Of a stretch of DNA of 64,000 bases, positions 32,576 through 39,737 are shown one piece after another; positions within the stretch are counted from its first letter, which is position 1; every line of letters starts with the position of its first letter. The notes beneath the pieces were generated by a model. That model was given only the letters and a program-made list of their open reading frames with translations, searched no databases and was not told the origin of the DNA. The stretch comes from Streptomyces fuscichromogenes (GTDB lineage: Bacteria > Actinomycetota > Actinomycetes > Streptomycetales > Streptomycetaceae), in the NCBI RefSeq assembly GCF_014645815.1, contig NZ_BMML01000004.1, forward strand, positions 186,001 to 250,000. The letters are read 5' to 3'. A program made the translations under genes and the position numbers.

Positions 32576-34621
32576 GTGTCCAAACTGACCGACGTGCCCA
32601 AACGGATCCTGATCGGGCGCGCACTGCGCAGCGACAGACTGGGTGAAACGCTCCTGCCGAAGCGCATCGCGCTCCCCGTCTTCGCCTCCGACCCCCTGTC
32701 CTCCGTCGCCTACGCGCCGGGGGAGGTCCTGCTGGTCCTGTCCATCGCGGGCGTGTCGGCGTACCACTTCAGCCCCTGGATCGCGGTCGCGGTCGTCGTG
32801 CTGATGTTCACGGTGGTCGCCTCCTACCGGCAGAACGTGCACGCCTACCCGAGCGGCGGCGGCGACTACGAGGTCGCCACCACCAACCTCGGCCCCAAGG
32901 CCGGCCTGACCGTCGCCAGCGCCCTGCTCGTCGACTACGTCCTGACCGTCGCCGTCTCCATCGCCTCCGGCATCGAGAACCTCGGCTCCGCGATCCCCTT
33001 CGTCGTCGAGCACAAGGTGCTCTGCGCGGTCACCGTGATCGTGCTGCTCACGCTGATGAACCTGCGCGGCGTGAAGGAGTCCGGCAAGCTCTTCGCGATC
33101 CCGACGTACGTGTTCGTCGGCGGTGTCTTCATCATGATCGCGTGGGGTGCGTTCCGGGGCCTGGTCCTCGGGGACACGATGCGCGCGCCGACCGCGGCCT
33201 ACCACATCAAGGCCGAGCACCAGGGCCTGGCGGGCTTCGCCCTGGTCTTCCTCCTGCTGCGCGCCTTCTCCTCCGGCTGTGCCGCGCTCACCGGTGTCGA
33301 GGCCATCTCCAACGGCGTCCCGGCCTTCCGCAAGCCCAAGTCGAAGAACGCGGCGAGCACGCTGGCCGCGATGGGCCTGCTGGCGGTCACCATGTTCTGC
33401 GGCATCATCGCGCTCGCCATGGTCACCAAGGTCCGCATGGCCGAGAACCCCGCCACCGACCTGATCCACAACGGCGTCGCCATCGGCTCCGGCTACGTCC
33501 AGAACCCGGTGATCTCCCAGGTCGCCGAGGCCGTCTTCGGCAAGGGCAGCTTCCTGTTCATCGTGCTCGCCGCGGCCACCGCCCTGGTCCTCTTCCTGGC
33601 CGCGAACACCGCGTACAACGGCTTCCCGCTGCTCGGCTCGATCCTCGCCCAGGACCGCTACCTGCCGCGCCAGCTGCACACCCGCGGCGACCGCCTCGCC
33701 TTCTCCAACGGCATCGTGCTGCTCGCCGGCGCCGCCGCGCTGCTCACGGTCATCTACGGCGCGGACTCGACCCGCCTGATCCAGCTCTACATCGTCGGCG
33801 TGTTCGTGTCCTTCACGCTCAGCCAGACCGGCATGGTCCGGCACTGGAACCGCCACCTGGCGACCGAGCAGGACCCGGCCAAGCGCAGCCACATGGTCCG
33901 CTCCCGCGCGATCAACGCGTTCGGCGCCTTCTTCACCGGTCTGGTGCTGGTCGTCGTCCTGGTCACGAAGTTCACCCACGGCGCCTGGGTGGCGCTGCTC
34001 GGCATGTGCATCTTCTACGCCACGATGACCGCGATCCGTAAGCACTACGACCGCGTCTCCGAGGAGATCTCGGCCCCCGAGGAGCCGGACGACGACCTGG
34101 TACGGCCGTCCCGAGTCCACTCGGTGGTGTTGATCTCGAAGATCCACCGGCCCACCCTGCGTGCCCTGGCCTACGCCAAGCTGATGCGCTCGGACACCCT
34201 GGAGGCGCTCACCGTCAACGTCGACCCGGCCGAGACGAAGGCGCTGCGCGAGGAGTGGGAACGGCGCGGGATAGACGTGCCGCTGAAGGTCCTCGACTCG
34301 CCGTACCGCGAGATCACCCGGCCGATCATCGAGTACGTCAAGGGCCTGCGCGCCCAGTCCCCGCGGGACGCGGTCTCGGTGATCATCCCGGAGTACGTCG
34401 TCGGCCACTGGTACGAGCACATCCTGCACAACCAGAGCGCGCTGCGGCTCAAGGGCCGGCTGCTGTTCACACCCGGCGTGATGGTGACGTCCGTGCCCTA
34501 CCAGCTGGTGTCCTCGGAGGCGGCACGGAACCGGGCCCGCAAGCGCCAGGAATGGAACGCACCGGGTGCGGTCCGCCGAGGCCCGGCGGAACACCGGCCC
34601 AAGGAGCACAGCGGGGGTTGA
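32576..34621 (+). CDS. KimA-like potassium importer (APC superfamily)
   Basis: A 681-residue membrane protein with about 12 helices and a cytoplasmic C-terminal UspA-like domain (from about 510). It would usually be labelled amino-acid permease, but its signatures match Bacillus KimA, a c-di-AMP-controlled K+/H+ symporter, as I recall that sequence. These are the RILIGRALRSDRLGE start, SYRQNVHAYPSGGGDYEV, AFSSGCAALTGVEAISNGVP, and HILHNQSALRLKGRLLF near the end. The context (two TrkA genes, kdpDE) supports potassium transport. GTG 32576 lies eight bases after a possible -10 (TACGAT, 32562-32567), suggesting a leaderless transcript; an alternative GTG at 32552 has GGAG upstream. Confidence 0.8.
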   Translation: MSKLTDVPKRILIGRALRSDRLGETLLPKRIALPVFASDPLSSVAYAPGEVLLVLSIAGVSAYHFSPWIAVAVVVLMFTVVASYRQNVHAYPSGGGDYEVATTNLGPKAGLTVASALLVDYVLTVAVSIASGIENLGSAIPFVVEHKVLCAVTVIVLLTLMNLRGVKESGKLFAIPTYVFVGGVFIMIAWGAFRGLVLGDTMRAPTAAYHIKAEHQGLAGFALVFLLLRAFSSGCAALTGVEAISNGVPAFRKPKSKNAASTLAAMGLLAVTMFCGIIALAMVTKVRMAENPATDLIHNGVAIGSGYVQNPVISQVAEAVFGKGSFLFIVLAAATALVLFLAANTAYNGFPLLGSILAQDRYLPRQLHTRGDRLAFSNGIVLLAGAAALLTVIYGADSTRLIQLYIVGVFVSFTLSQTGMVRHWNRHLATEQDPAKRSHMVRSRAINAFGAFFTGLVLVVVLVTKFTHGAWVALLGMCIFYATMTAIRKHYDRVSEEISAPEEPDDDLVRPSRVHSVVLISKIHRPTLRALAYAKLMRSDTLEALTVNVDPAETKALREEWERRGIDVPLKVLDSPYREITRPIIEYVKGLRAQSPRDAVSVIIPEYVVGHWYEHILHNQSALRLKGRLLFTPGVMVTSVPYQLVSSEAARNRARKRQEWNAPGAVRRGPAEHRPKEHSGG

Positions 34622-34762
34622 CCGGGGGAACCGGGGTCAACCGGGGCAGGGGAGCGGCGGCCCGCGCGGCAGGTGCCGGCTCGGTGACCACGTAGACTGG
34701 TGGGCTGTCGTCGGCCCTCGTCCGGGCCGTTTCCCTCCCCCTTGATCTGGAGTCACCCCGCC

Positions 34763-36091
34763 ATGCAGGCAGAACCGAAGAAATCGCTGGTGGGGACGGA
34801 GTACGAGGTCGAGATCGGCCCGGTCGCGCACGGCGGGCACTGCATCGCCAGGACCGCCGAGGGCCAGGTGCTCTTCGTCCGGCACGCGCTGCCCGGCGAG
34901 CGGGCGGTGGCACGGGTGACCGAGGGCGAGGAGGGCGCCCGCTTCCTGCGCGCGGACGCGGTGGACATCCTGGACCCGTCCAAGGACCGCGTCGAGGCTC
35001 CCTGTCCCTACGCCGGCCCCGGCCGCTGCGGCGGCTGCGACTGGCAGCACGCCAAGCCGGGCGCCCAGCGCCGGCTCAAGGGCGAGGTGATCGCCGAACA
35101 GCTGAAGCGGCTGGCCGGTCTCACCCCGGAGGACGCCGGGTGGGACGGCACGGTGATGCCCGCCGAGGGCGACAAGCTGCCGGCGGGCGAGGTGCCGCAG
35201 TGGCGGACCCGGGTGCAGTACGCCGTCGACGCCGACGGCAACGCGGGACTGCGCCGGCACCGCTCGCACGAGGTGGAGCCGATCGAGCACTGCATGATCG
35301 CGGCGCCGGGCGTCAGCGAACTGGGCATCGAGGAGCGGGACTGGTCGGGCATGGCCGCGGTGGAGGCGATCGCCGCGACGGGCTCCCAGGACCGCATGGT
35401 CATCCTGGAGCCGCGCCCGGGCGCGCGCCTTCCCCTGGTCGAGCTCGACAAGCCGGTCTCGGTGATGCGGGTCGACGAGCACGACGGCGGGATCCACCGC
35501 GTCCACGGCCGCGCCTTCGTCCGCGAACGCGCCGACGGCCGTACCCACCGGGTCGGCAGCGGCGGCTTCTGGCAGGTCCACCCGATGGCGGCCGACACCC
35601 TGGTCACCGCGGTCATGCAGGGGCTGCTGCCGCGCAAGGGGGAGATGGCGCTGGACCTCTACTGCGGGGTCGGCCTCTTCGCCGGGGCCCTCGCCGACCG
35701 CCTCGGCGAGAAGGGTGCGGTCCTCGGCATCGAGTCCGGCAAGCGCGCGGTGGAGGACGCCCGCCACAACCTCGCCGACTTCCCCCGGGTCCGCGTCGAA
35801 CAGGGCAAGGTCGAGTCGGTCCTGCCGCGCACGGGCATCACGGAGGTCGACCTCATCGTCCTCGACCCGCCCCGCGCGGGCGCGGGCCGCAAGACGGTCG
35901 AGCACCTGACGTCGCTGAGCGCCCGCCGCATCGCCTACGTAGCCTGCGACCCGGCGGCACTCGCCCGCGACCTGGCGTACTTCCGGGACGGGGGCTACCG
36001 GGTGCGGACACTGCGGGCGTTCGACCTGTTCCCGATGACGCACCATGTGGAGTGCGTGGCGATCCTGGAGCCGGTGGGGAAGGGTGCCTGA
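34763..36091 (+). CDS. TRAM-domain class I SAM-dependent RNA (uracil-5-)methyltransferase
   Basis: A 442-residue RlmD/TrmA-family enzyme that methylates C5 of a uridine in rRNA or tRNA. It has an N-terminal TRAM domain (about 5-65), and a Cys cluster for an iron-sulfur centre (CPYAGPGRCGGC) of the RlmD type. Then come SAM motif LDLYCGVGLFAGAL, LDPPRAGAG, and the catalytic Cys in YVACDPAALARDL. The ATG at 34763 opens the TRAM domain, with ggag about nine bases upstream. It is the last gene of the conserved block before the accessory region. Confidence 0.9.
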   Translation: MQAEPKKSLVGTEYEVEIGPVAHGGHCIARTAEGQVLFVRHALPGERAVARVTEGEEGARFLRADAVDILDPSKDRVEAPCPYAGPGRCGGCDWQHAKPGAQRRLKGEVIAEQLKRLAGLTPEDAGWDGTVMPAEGDKLPAGEVPQWRTRVQYAVDADGNAGLRRHRSHEVEPIEHCMIAAPGVSELGIEERDWSGMAAVEAIAATGSQDRMVILEPRPGARLPLVELDKPVSVMRVDEHDGGIHRVHGRAFVRERADGRTHRVGSGGFWQVHPMAADTLVTAVMQGLLPRKGEMALDLYCGVGLFAGALADRLGEKGAVLGIESGKRAVEDARHNLADFPRVRVEQGKVESVLPRTGITEVDLIVLDPPRAGAGRKTVEHLTSLSARRIAYVACDPAALARDLAYFRDGGYRVRTLRAFDLFPMTHHVECVAILEPVGKGA

Positions 36092-36401
36092 CCCGCGGTT
36101 CTGCCCGTGCGGATGATGCGCGGTGCGGGCGTTACGGGCGATGTCCTGACGCTGAGACGGTGCTCGTGACGCTCGTTCGACGCGCGTTCTGACGGGATGT
36201 CGGCAGGTGTTCGGGATCCAACCGCTGCGGCGGTCCTGAGGGGCGGCGTCACTCGACGGTTCTTGTGGAGGCGCCTCCTCGATCCGCCGGTGAGGGCGGC
36301 GCCCGTACTGGGCCAGGGCTTTGAGGTCCGGCCTCGTCCTTGTCGGGGCTGTTCGTGTCAGGCGCAGAAGGTGGGATTGACGGCCGGCGCCGGTGTCTCG
36401 G
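36092..36401. other. intergenic region at the core/accessory junction
   Basis: A 310-base gap between convergent genes. It has no tRNA, attachment-site-like repeat or transposase remnant that I can recognise. A short perfect palindrome ggaggcgcctcc lies near 36267. A plus-strand frame from 36197 is low-complexity Arg/Gly/Pro and runs into the tetR gene, so it is not taken as a gene. Confidence 0.45.
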
Positions 36402-36971
36402 TCAGGCCTCCTCGGCGGGGAACACCTCGTCGACGGCTCGGCGCAGTGTTTCGCGTACGACCGCCGGGTCGCCGAGTTCTGCTGCCTGGAACGCGCCGTC
36501 GTGCAGCAGGACGAGTACGCGTGCGGCGTGCTCGGGGTCCGAATGACCCAGGCCGGTGGAGAGTTCGCGGAACACCTCGAACAGCCAGGTGCGTTGGTCG
36601 TCGATGACCGCGCGCACCGGATGGGTGCGGTCGGGGTACTCGGCGGCCGCGTTGAGGAACTGGCAGCCGCGGAAGCCGTCTTCGAGGGTCGCGTCGCCGA
36701 GGACGGCCATCACCGCACGGATCGCCTCGCGCGGTGACCTGCCGTCTCGCGCACGGCCGACAGCGTCCCGGATCCCCGTGGCGGTCGTCGCCAGGTAGGC
36801 GGAGACCAGGTCGTCCTTGCTGGGGTAGTGCCGATAGAAGGTGGCCCGCGTGACCTGGGCCTCGGTGATGAGGCGCTCGACACCGACAGCGTGGATGCCC
36901 TCCGCGTAGAACAGGCGGGACGCGGTGCGCAGCAGCCGGTCCTTGGGGTGGAGCTCCGAGGCGGTCTTCAT
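36402..36971 (-). CDS. TetR-family repressor, divergent to an alpha/beta hydrolase
   Basis: A 189-residue regulator. The N-terminal helix-turn-helix (about 10-55) includes RLLRTASRLFYAEGIHAVGV and TRATFYRHYPSKDDL. The ligand-binding half contains FLNAAAEYPD and RTWLFEVFRELSTGLG. It resembles the YcfQ/LmrA-type TetR proteins found beside small hydrolases. The ATG at 36971 is 130 bases from the divergent hydrolase start, and the gap holds three copies of an 18-bp palindrome, one only 14 bases from its own start. This indicates autoregulation plus control of the hydrolase gene. Confidence 0.88.
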   Translation of the reverse strand: MKTASELHPKDRLLRTASRLFYAEGIHAVGVERLITEAQVTRATFYRHYPSKDDLVSAYLATTATGIRDAVGRARDGRSPREAIRAVMAVLGDATLEDGFRGCQFLNAAAEYPDRTHPVRAVIDDQRTWLFEVFRELSTGLGHSDPEHAARVLVLLHDGAFQAAELGDPAVVRETLRRAVDEVFPAEEA

Positions 36972-36984
36972 ACACCCATCGTAA

Positions 36985-37002
36985 AGAAAGACCAGTCGTT
37001 CT
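36985..37002. promoter_or_regulatory. TetR operator copy 1
   Basis: AGAAAGACCAGTCGTTCT, an imperfect palindrome of the form AGAAnGACyrGTCnTTCT. It lies 14 bases upstream of the tetR start, where binding would block the tetR promoter or transcription start. Confidence 0.75.
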
Positions 37003-37022
37003 GGACGGTCGCCCTCGTCACG

Positions 37023-37051
37023 TTGCCGCACCTAGGGAGAACGACTAGTCT
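37023..37051 (+). promoter_or_regulatory. predicted promoter of the alpha/beta hydrolase gene
   Basis: TTGCCG (37023-37028), a 17-base spacer and TAGTCT (37046-37051). The -10 hexamer is inside operator copy 2, so a bound repressor would exclude RNA polymerase. Confidence 0.5.
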
Positions 37052-37076
37052 TTCTTGAAGAAAGACCGGTCATTCT
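37038..37076. promoter_or_regulatory. TetR operator copies 2 and 3
   Basis: AGAACGACTAGTCTTTCT at 37038-37055 and AGAAAGACCGGTCATTCT at 37059-37076. They start 21 bases apart, i.e. two helical turns, so two repressor dimers could bind the same DNA face. They cover the region from the predicted -10 to 26 bases before the hydrolase ATG. Confidence 0.75.
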
Positions 37077-37101
37077 CCCTGAGAGGTACGGAACCCAACC
37101 C

Positions 37102-37809
37102 ATGAGCACCACCCCCACGATTGTTCTCGTCCACGGCGCCTTCGGCGACTCCGGCATGTGGAAGGGCGTCATCGCCAAGCTCCAGGCGCAGGGATACACC
37201 ACCCTCGCCGTCTCGAACCCGCTCCGCGGCCTGGAGTCCGACGCCCAGTACGCGGCCACCGTCGCCGAGACCGTGGACGGCCCGGTCGTCCTGGTCGGCC
37301 ATTCCTATGCCGGCGCGATCATCACCCGCGCCGCCCGCGACGCGTCGAACGTCGAGGCCCTGGTCTATGTGGCCGCCTTCCAGCCCGACGAGGGCGAGAG
37401 CTGCCTGGAGAACGCCGCTCGCTTCCCGGGCGCCAAGATGGGCCCGGACACCACCGTCGCCACCGAGCACGAGGGCGAACCGGAGCTGCGCATCCTGCCT
37501 GAGCACTACCGGGACGTCATCGCCGGTGACCTGCCCGCCGAGGTCACCGACGTCCTCGCGGTCACCCAGCGCTCGGTGCGCGTGCAGGCCCTGACGGCGG
37601 AGCTTTCCGGTCGGCCGGCCTGGCGCACGCTGCCGTCGTGGGCAGTGATCGCGACTCAGGACAATGCGATCCCCGGCCAAGCGCAGGAGTTCATGGCCGA
37701 GCGCGCCGGATCGCACGTCGTGCGCGTGGCGGCGTCGCACGCGGTAGCCATCTCACAGCCCGACGCCGTGGCCGACCTCGTCATCGAGGCTGCCAAGGCC
37801 ACCCGCTGA
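37102..37809 (+). CDS. small alpha/beta hydrolase
   Basis: A 235-residue alpha/beta-fold hydrolase without signal peptide. It has the oxyanion-hole segment LVHGAFGDSGMW, nucleophile elbow GHSYAG with Ser68, an acid probably in VIATQDNAIPG, and the catalytic His in AASHAVAISQP. Related proteins are esterase- or salicylate-hydroxyl-ester-like enzymes (EstC/MES type) often induced by small aromatics through a neighbouring TetR. Repression by the divergent TetR is strongly suggested by the operator copies. The ligand and true substrate cannot be read from the sequence. Confidence 0.88.
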   Translation: MSTTPTIVLVHGAFGDSGMWKGVIAKLQAQGYTTLAVSNPLRGLESDAQYAATVAETVDGPVVLVGHSYAGAIITRAARDASNVEALVYVAAFQPDEGESCLENAARFPGAKMGPDTTVATEHEGEPELRILPEHYRDVIAGDLPAEVTDVLAVTQRSVRVQALTAELSGRPAWRTLPSWAVIATQDNAIPGQAQEFMAERAGSHVVRVAASHAVAISQPDAVADLVIEAAKATR

Positions 37810-37873
37810 CCCCTCCGCCACTGCCACGGCCACTTCCGGCTCCGGTGAGGGTGGAACCGATCGGCACGGACGA

Positions 37874-38033
37874 TCACGAGATCCATCGGCTTCGCCGCAG
37901 CCGGAAGTACTCCTCGGTGCCCTTCGCCGTCATCTCGTACTCGGTCCGGGGCGGGGTCGTTGCGCACCTGGTAGCCGTCGGCCCGCCCGTGCTGGCGCAC
38001 GGCGCCCAGCATGAGAAGACGGATGGCTGACCT
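37874..38033 (-). pseudogene. PadR-family regulator remnant with internal deletion
   Basis: On the minus strand an N-terminal piece AIRLLMLGAVRQHGRADGYQ continues to VRND. After a +1 frame change it joins a later piece PPRTEYEMTAKGTEEYF, then RLRR and a stop at 37874. The first piece is the start of a PadR winged helix and the second is its beta-wing end; about 40 codons between them are missing. A ribosome-binding site ggag is still visible, but the codon where the start should be reads AGG (38033-38031). The gene is therefore dead. It lies between the hydrolase and jetA. Confidence 0.65.
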
Positions 38034-38195
38034 GCGCTCCAGATCACGGCCTCGTGCGGTGGCCGGACCCGCGCGGTCGCGGCGGACGGCCGCCGGCACC
38101 AGGGTGGAGTCGGCGCGCGGTCTCGCGCCCGGTGTGAGACGAAAACCGGACATCGCGCACGGGCAGGGGCGGCGGTCGGGAACAATGGACCCACG

Positions 38196-39737
38196 ATGAC
38201 CTCGCAGGACTACAGCCCGTTCGCACACCTCACCGTGCCCAACTCCGCCCTCTACCGGCAGGTGATGCGGGCGTTCCTCGACGCCAAGGAGCGGTTCGCG
38301 GTGCATCTGCGGCCGGAGGACGTGTTCGCGGCGCTGGACGCGGATGCCCGGCCCGGTGACGTCGAGGCGGTGGTGACGGCGCTGGACAGGCTTGTGGGGT
38401 GGGGGAACCTGCGGGCCGATCCGGACCACGCCCGGGTGACGGCCGTCGAGGACTTCTACCGCAGGCGGTTCATCTACCAGCTCACCCGGGCCGGCGAGGC
38501 GGCCGAGGCGGCGCTCGGGACGTACGACGCGACGCTCGGGCGGCGCGGGGAACTCCAGGCGGTCGCGCTGCGCGACATCGTCACGCAGTTGCGGGCGCTG
38601 CTGGTGATCGCCCAGGAGGACGAGCCGGATCCGGCCAAGGCGTACATCGCGCTGTCCGTCCTCACGGCTCGATTCACCGACCTCGCGGACAACGCGCGTG
38701 CCTTCATGGGCTCATTGCAGCGCACCATCGACCTGCACGACATCCAGGTCGAGGGGTTCCTCGCGTACAAGGACCGGCTGATCCAGTACCTGGAGCGGTT
38801 CATCCAGGATCTGATCACACTCGGTGGGCGGATCGCCCTGCTCATCGGCGAGTTGGAGGAACAGGGGAGGGTGGCGCCACTGCTGGCCCTCGCCGCCGGG
38901 CGGGAGGCCGCCGACGCCGCTCCCGAGGAGGCCGAGCGGGCGGAGGCGATGGCGTACGAGAGGTGGGCCGCTCGCTGGTCCGGGCTCGCCCAGTGGTTCG
39001 TGTCGGAGGAGGGGCGGGAGTCACAGGCTCGGCTGCTGCGCGGGCGAGCCCTCGGAGCCATTCCTCAATTGCTGGCTGTTGTCAGGCAGTTGAACGAGCG
39101 ACGGGCCGGGCGCTCGGACCGCTCCGCGGACTTCCGCACACTGGCCCGCTGGTTCGCCCAGGCGCCGGACGACGAGACGCGGCACCGGCTGTGGCGGGTG
39201 GCGTTCGGGCTCCACTCGTCCCGGCACCTCACCGTCGACGCCGACACCCTCGCCGAACGCGCCGCCGTACCGGAGCCCGCCGCGACGCCCTGGGCCAAGG
39301 CGCGCCCCCTGCGGATCAGCCCCCAGCTGCGTCGTACCGGAAGCTACGAACGCCGGGGCAGGCCACGCCGAGTGGCGGACCGCGGCGAGGCGAAACGCCG
39401 GCTCGCCGAACTCGCCGCCCGCCAGACGGCGGAGGCCAGGCAGGCCCGCGACCGGCTCGTGACGGGCGGGCCGGTACGGCTGTCCCGGCTCGGTGAACTC
39501 GACCCCCTCGCCTTCCAGCTGTTCCTGCGGCTGCTCGGCGACGCCCTCGCCACCTGGCGACCGGGCATGAGGACCACCACGGCGACCGGCTCGGACGGTT
39601 CCATGGAGATACGGCTGACCGCGCTCGACGACGGCACGACAGCCGAAGTGCGCACTCTCGACGGCGTGTTCAGCGGCCCCGACCACCTGATCGACATCAT
39701 CGACCTCACCACGACCGGCACGGGGGAGGGCCGGTGA
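38196..39737 (+). CDS. jetA: JetA, Wadjet defence system kleisin-like subunit (TIGR02677/DUF2397)
   Basis: A 513-residue protein recognised as the TIGR02677 family, first gene of the Wadjet variant I assign to type II. Wadjet JetABC form a condensin/MukBEF-like motor that extrudes DNA and JetD cuts small circular plasmids; JetA acts as the kleisin linking the SMC heads. Visible features: an N-terminal winged-helix-like region (YRQVMRAFLDAKERF and DVFAALDADARPGDV), a long helical middle (120-330), and an Arg-rich segment (RRGRPRRVADRGEAKRR) near 390. The C-terminal region ends LIDIIDLTT. Upstream is a 160-base gap after the PadR remnant. jetB overlaps its stop by four bases. Confidence 0.88.
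   Translation: MTSQDYSPFAHLTVPNSALYRQVMRAFLDAKERFAVHLRPEDVFAALDADARPGDVEAVVTALDRLVGWGNLRADPDHARVTAVEDFYRRRFIYQLTRAGEAAEAALGTYDATLGRRGELQAVALRDIVTQLRALLVIAQEDEPDPAKAYIALSVLTARFTDLADNARAFMGSLQRTIDLHDIQVEGFLAYKDRLIQYLERFIQDLITLGGRIALLIGELEEQGRVAPLLALAAGREAADAAPEEAERAEAMAYERWAARWSGLAQWFVSEEGRESQARLLRGRALGAIPQLLAVVRQLNERRAGRSDRSADFRTLARWFAQAPDDETRHRLWRVAFGLHSSRHLTVDADTLAERAAVPEPAATPWAKARPLRISPQLRRTGSYERRGRPRRVADRGEAKRRLAELAARQTAEARQARDRLVTGGPVRLSRLGELDPLAFQLFLRLLGDALATWRPGMRTTTATGSDGSMEIRLTALDDGTTAEVRTLDGVFSGPDHLIDIIDLTTTGTGEGR

Noticed and set aside
36092..36401. Possible integration site (tRNA or att repeat) at the core/accessory junction
   Set aside because: No tRNA cloverleaf or repeat shared with the other end of the accessory region could be seen.
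36197..36607. Plus-strand frame over the tetR end considered as a gene
   Set aside because: Low-complexity Arg/Gly/Pro product overlapping a well-supported TetR gene on the opposite strand.
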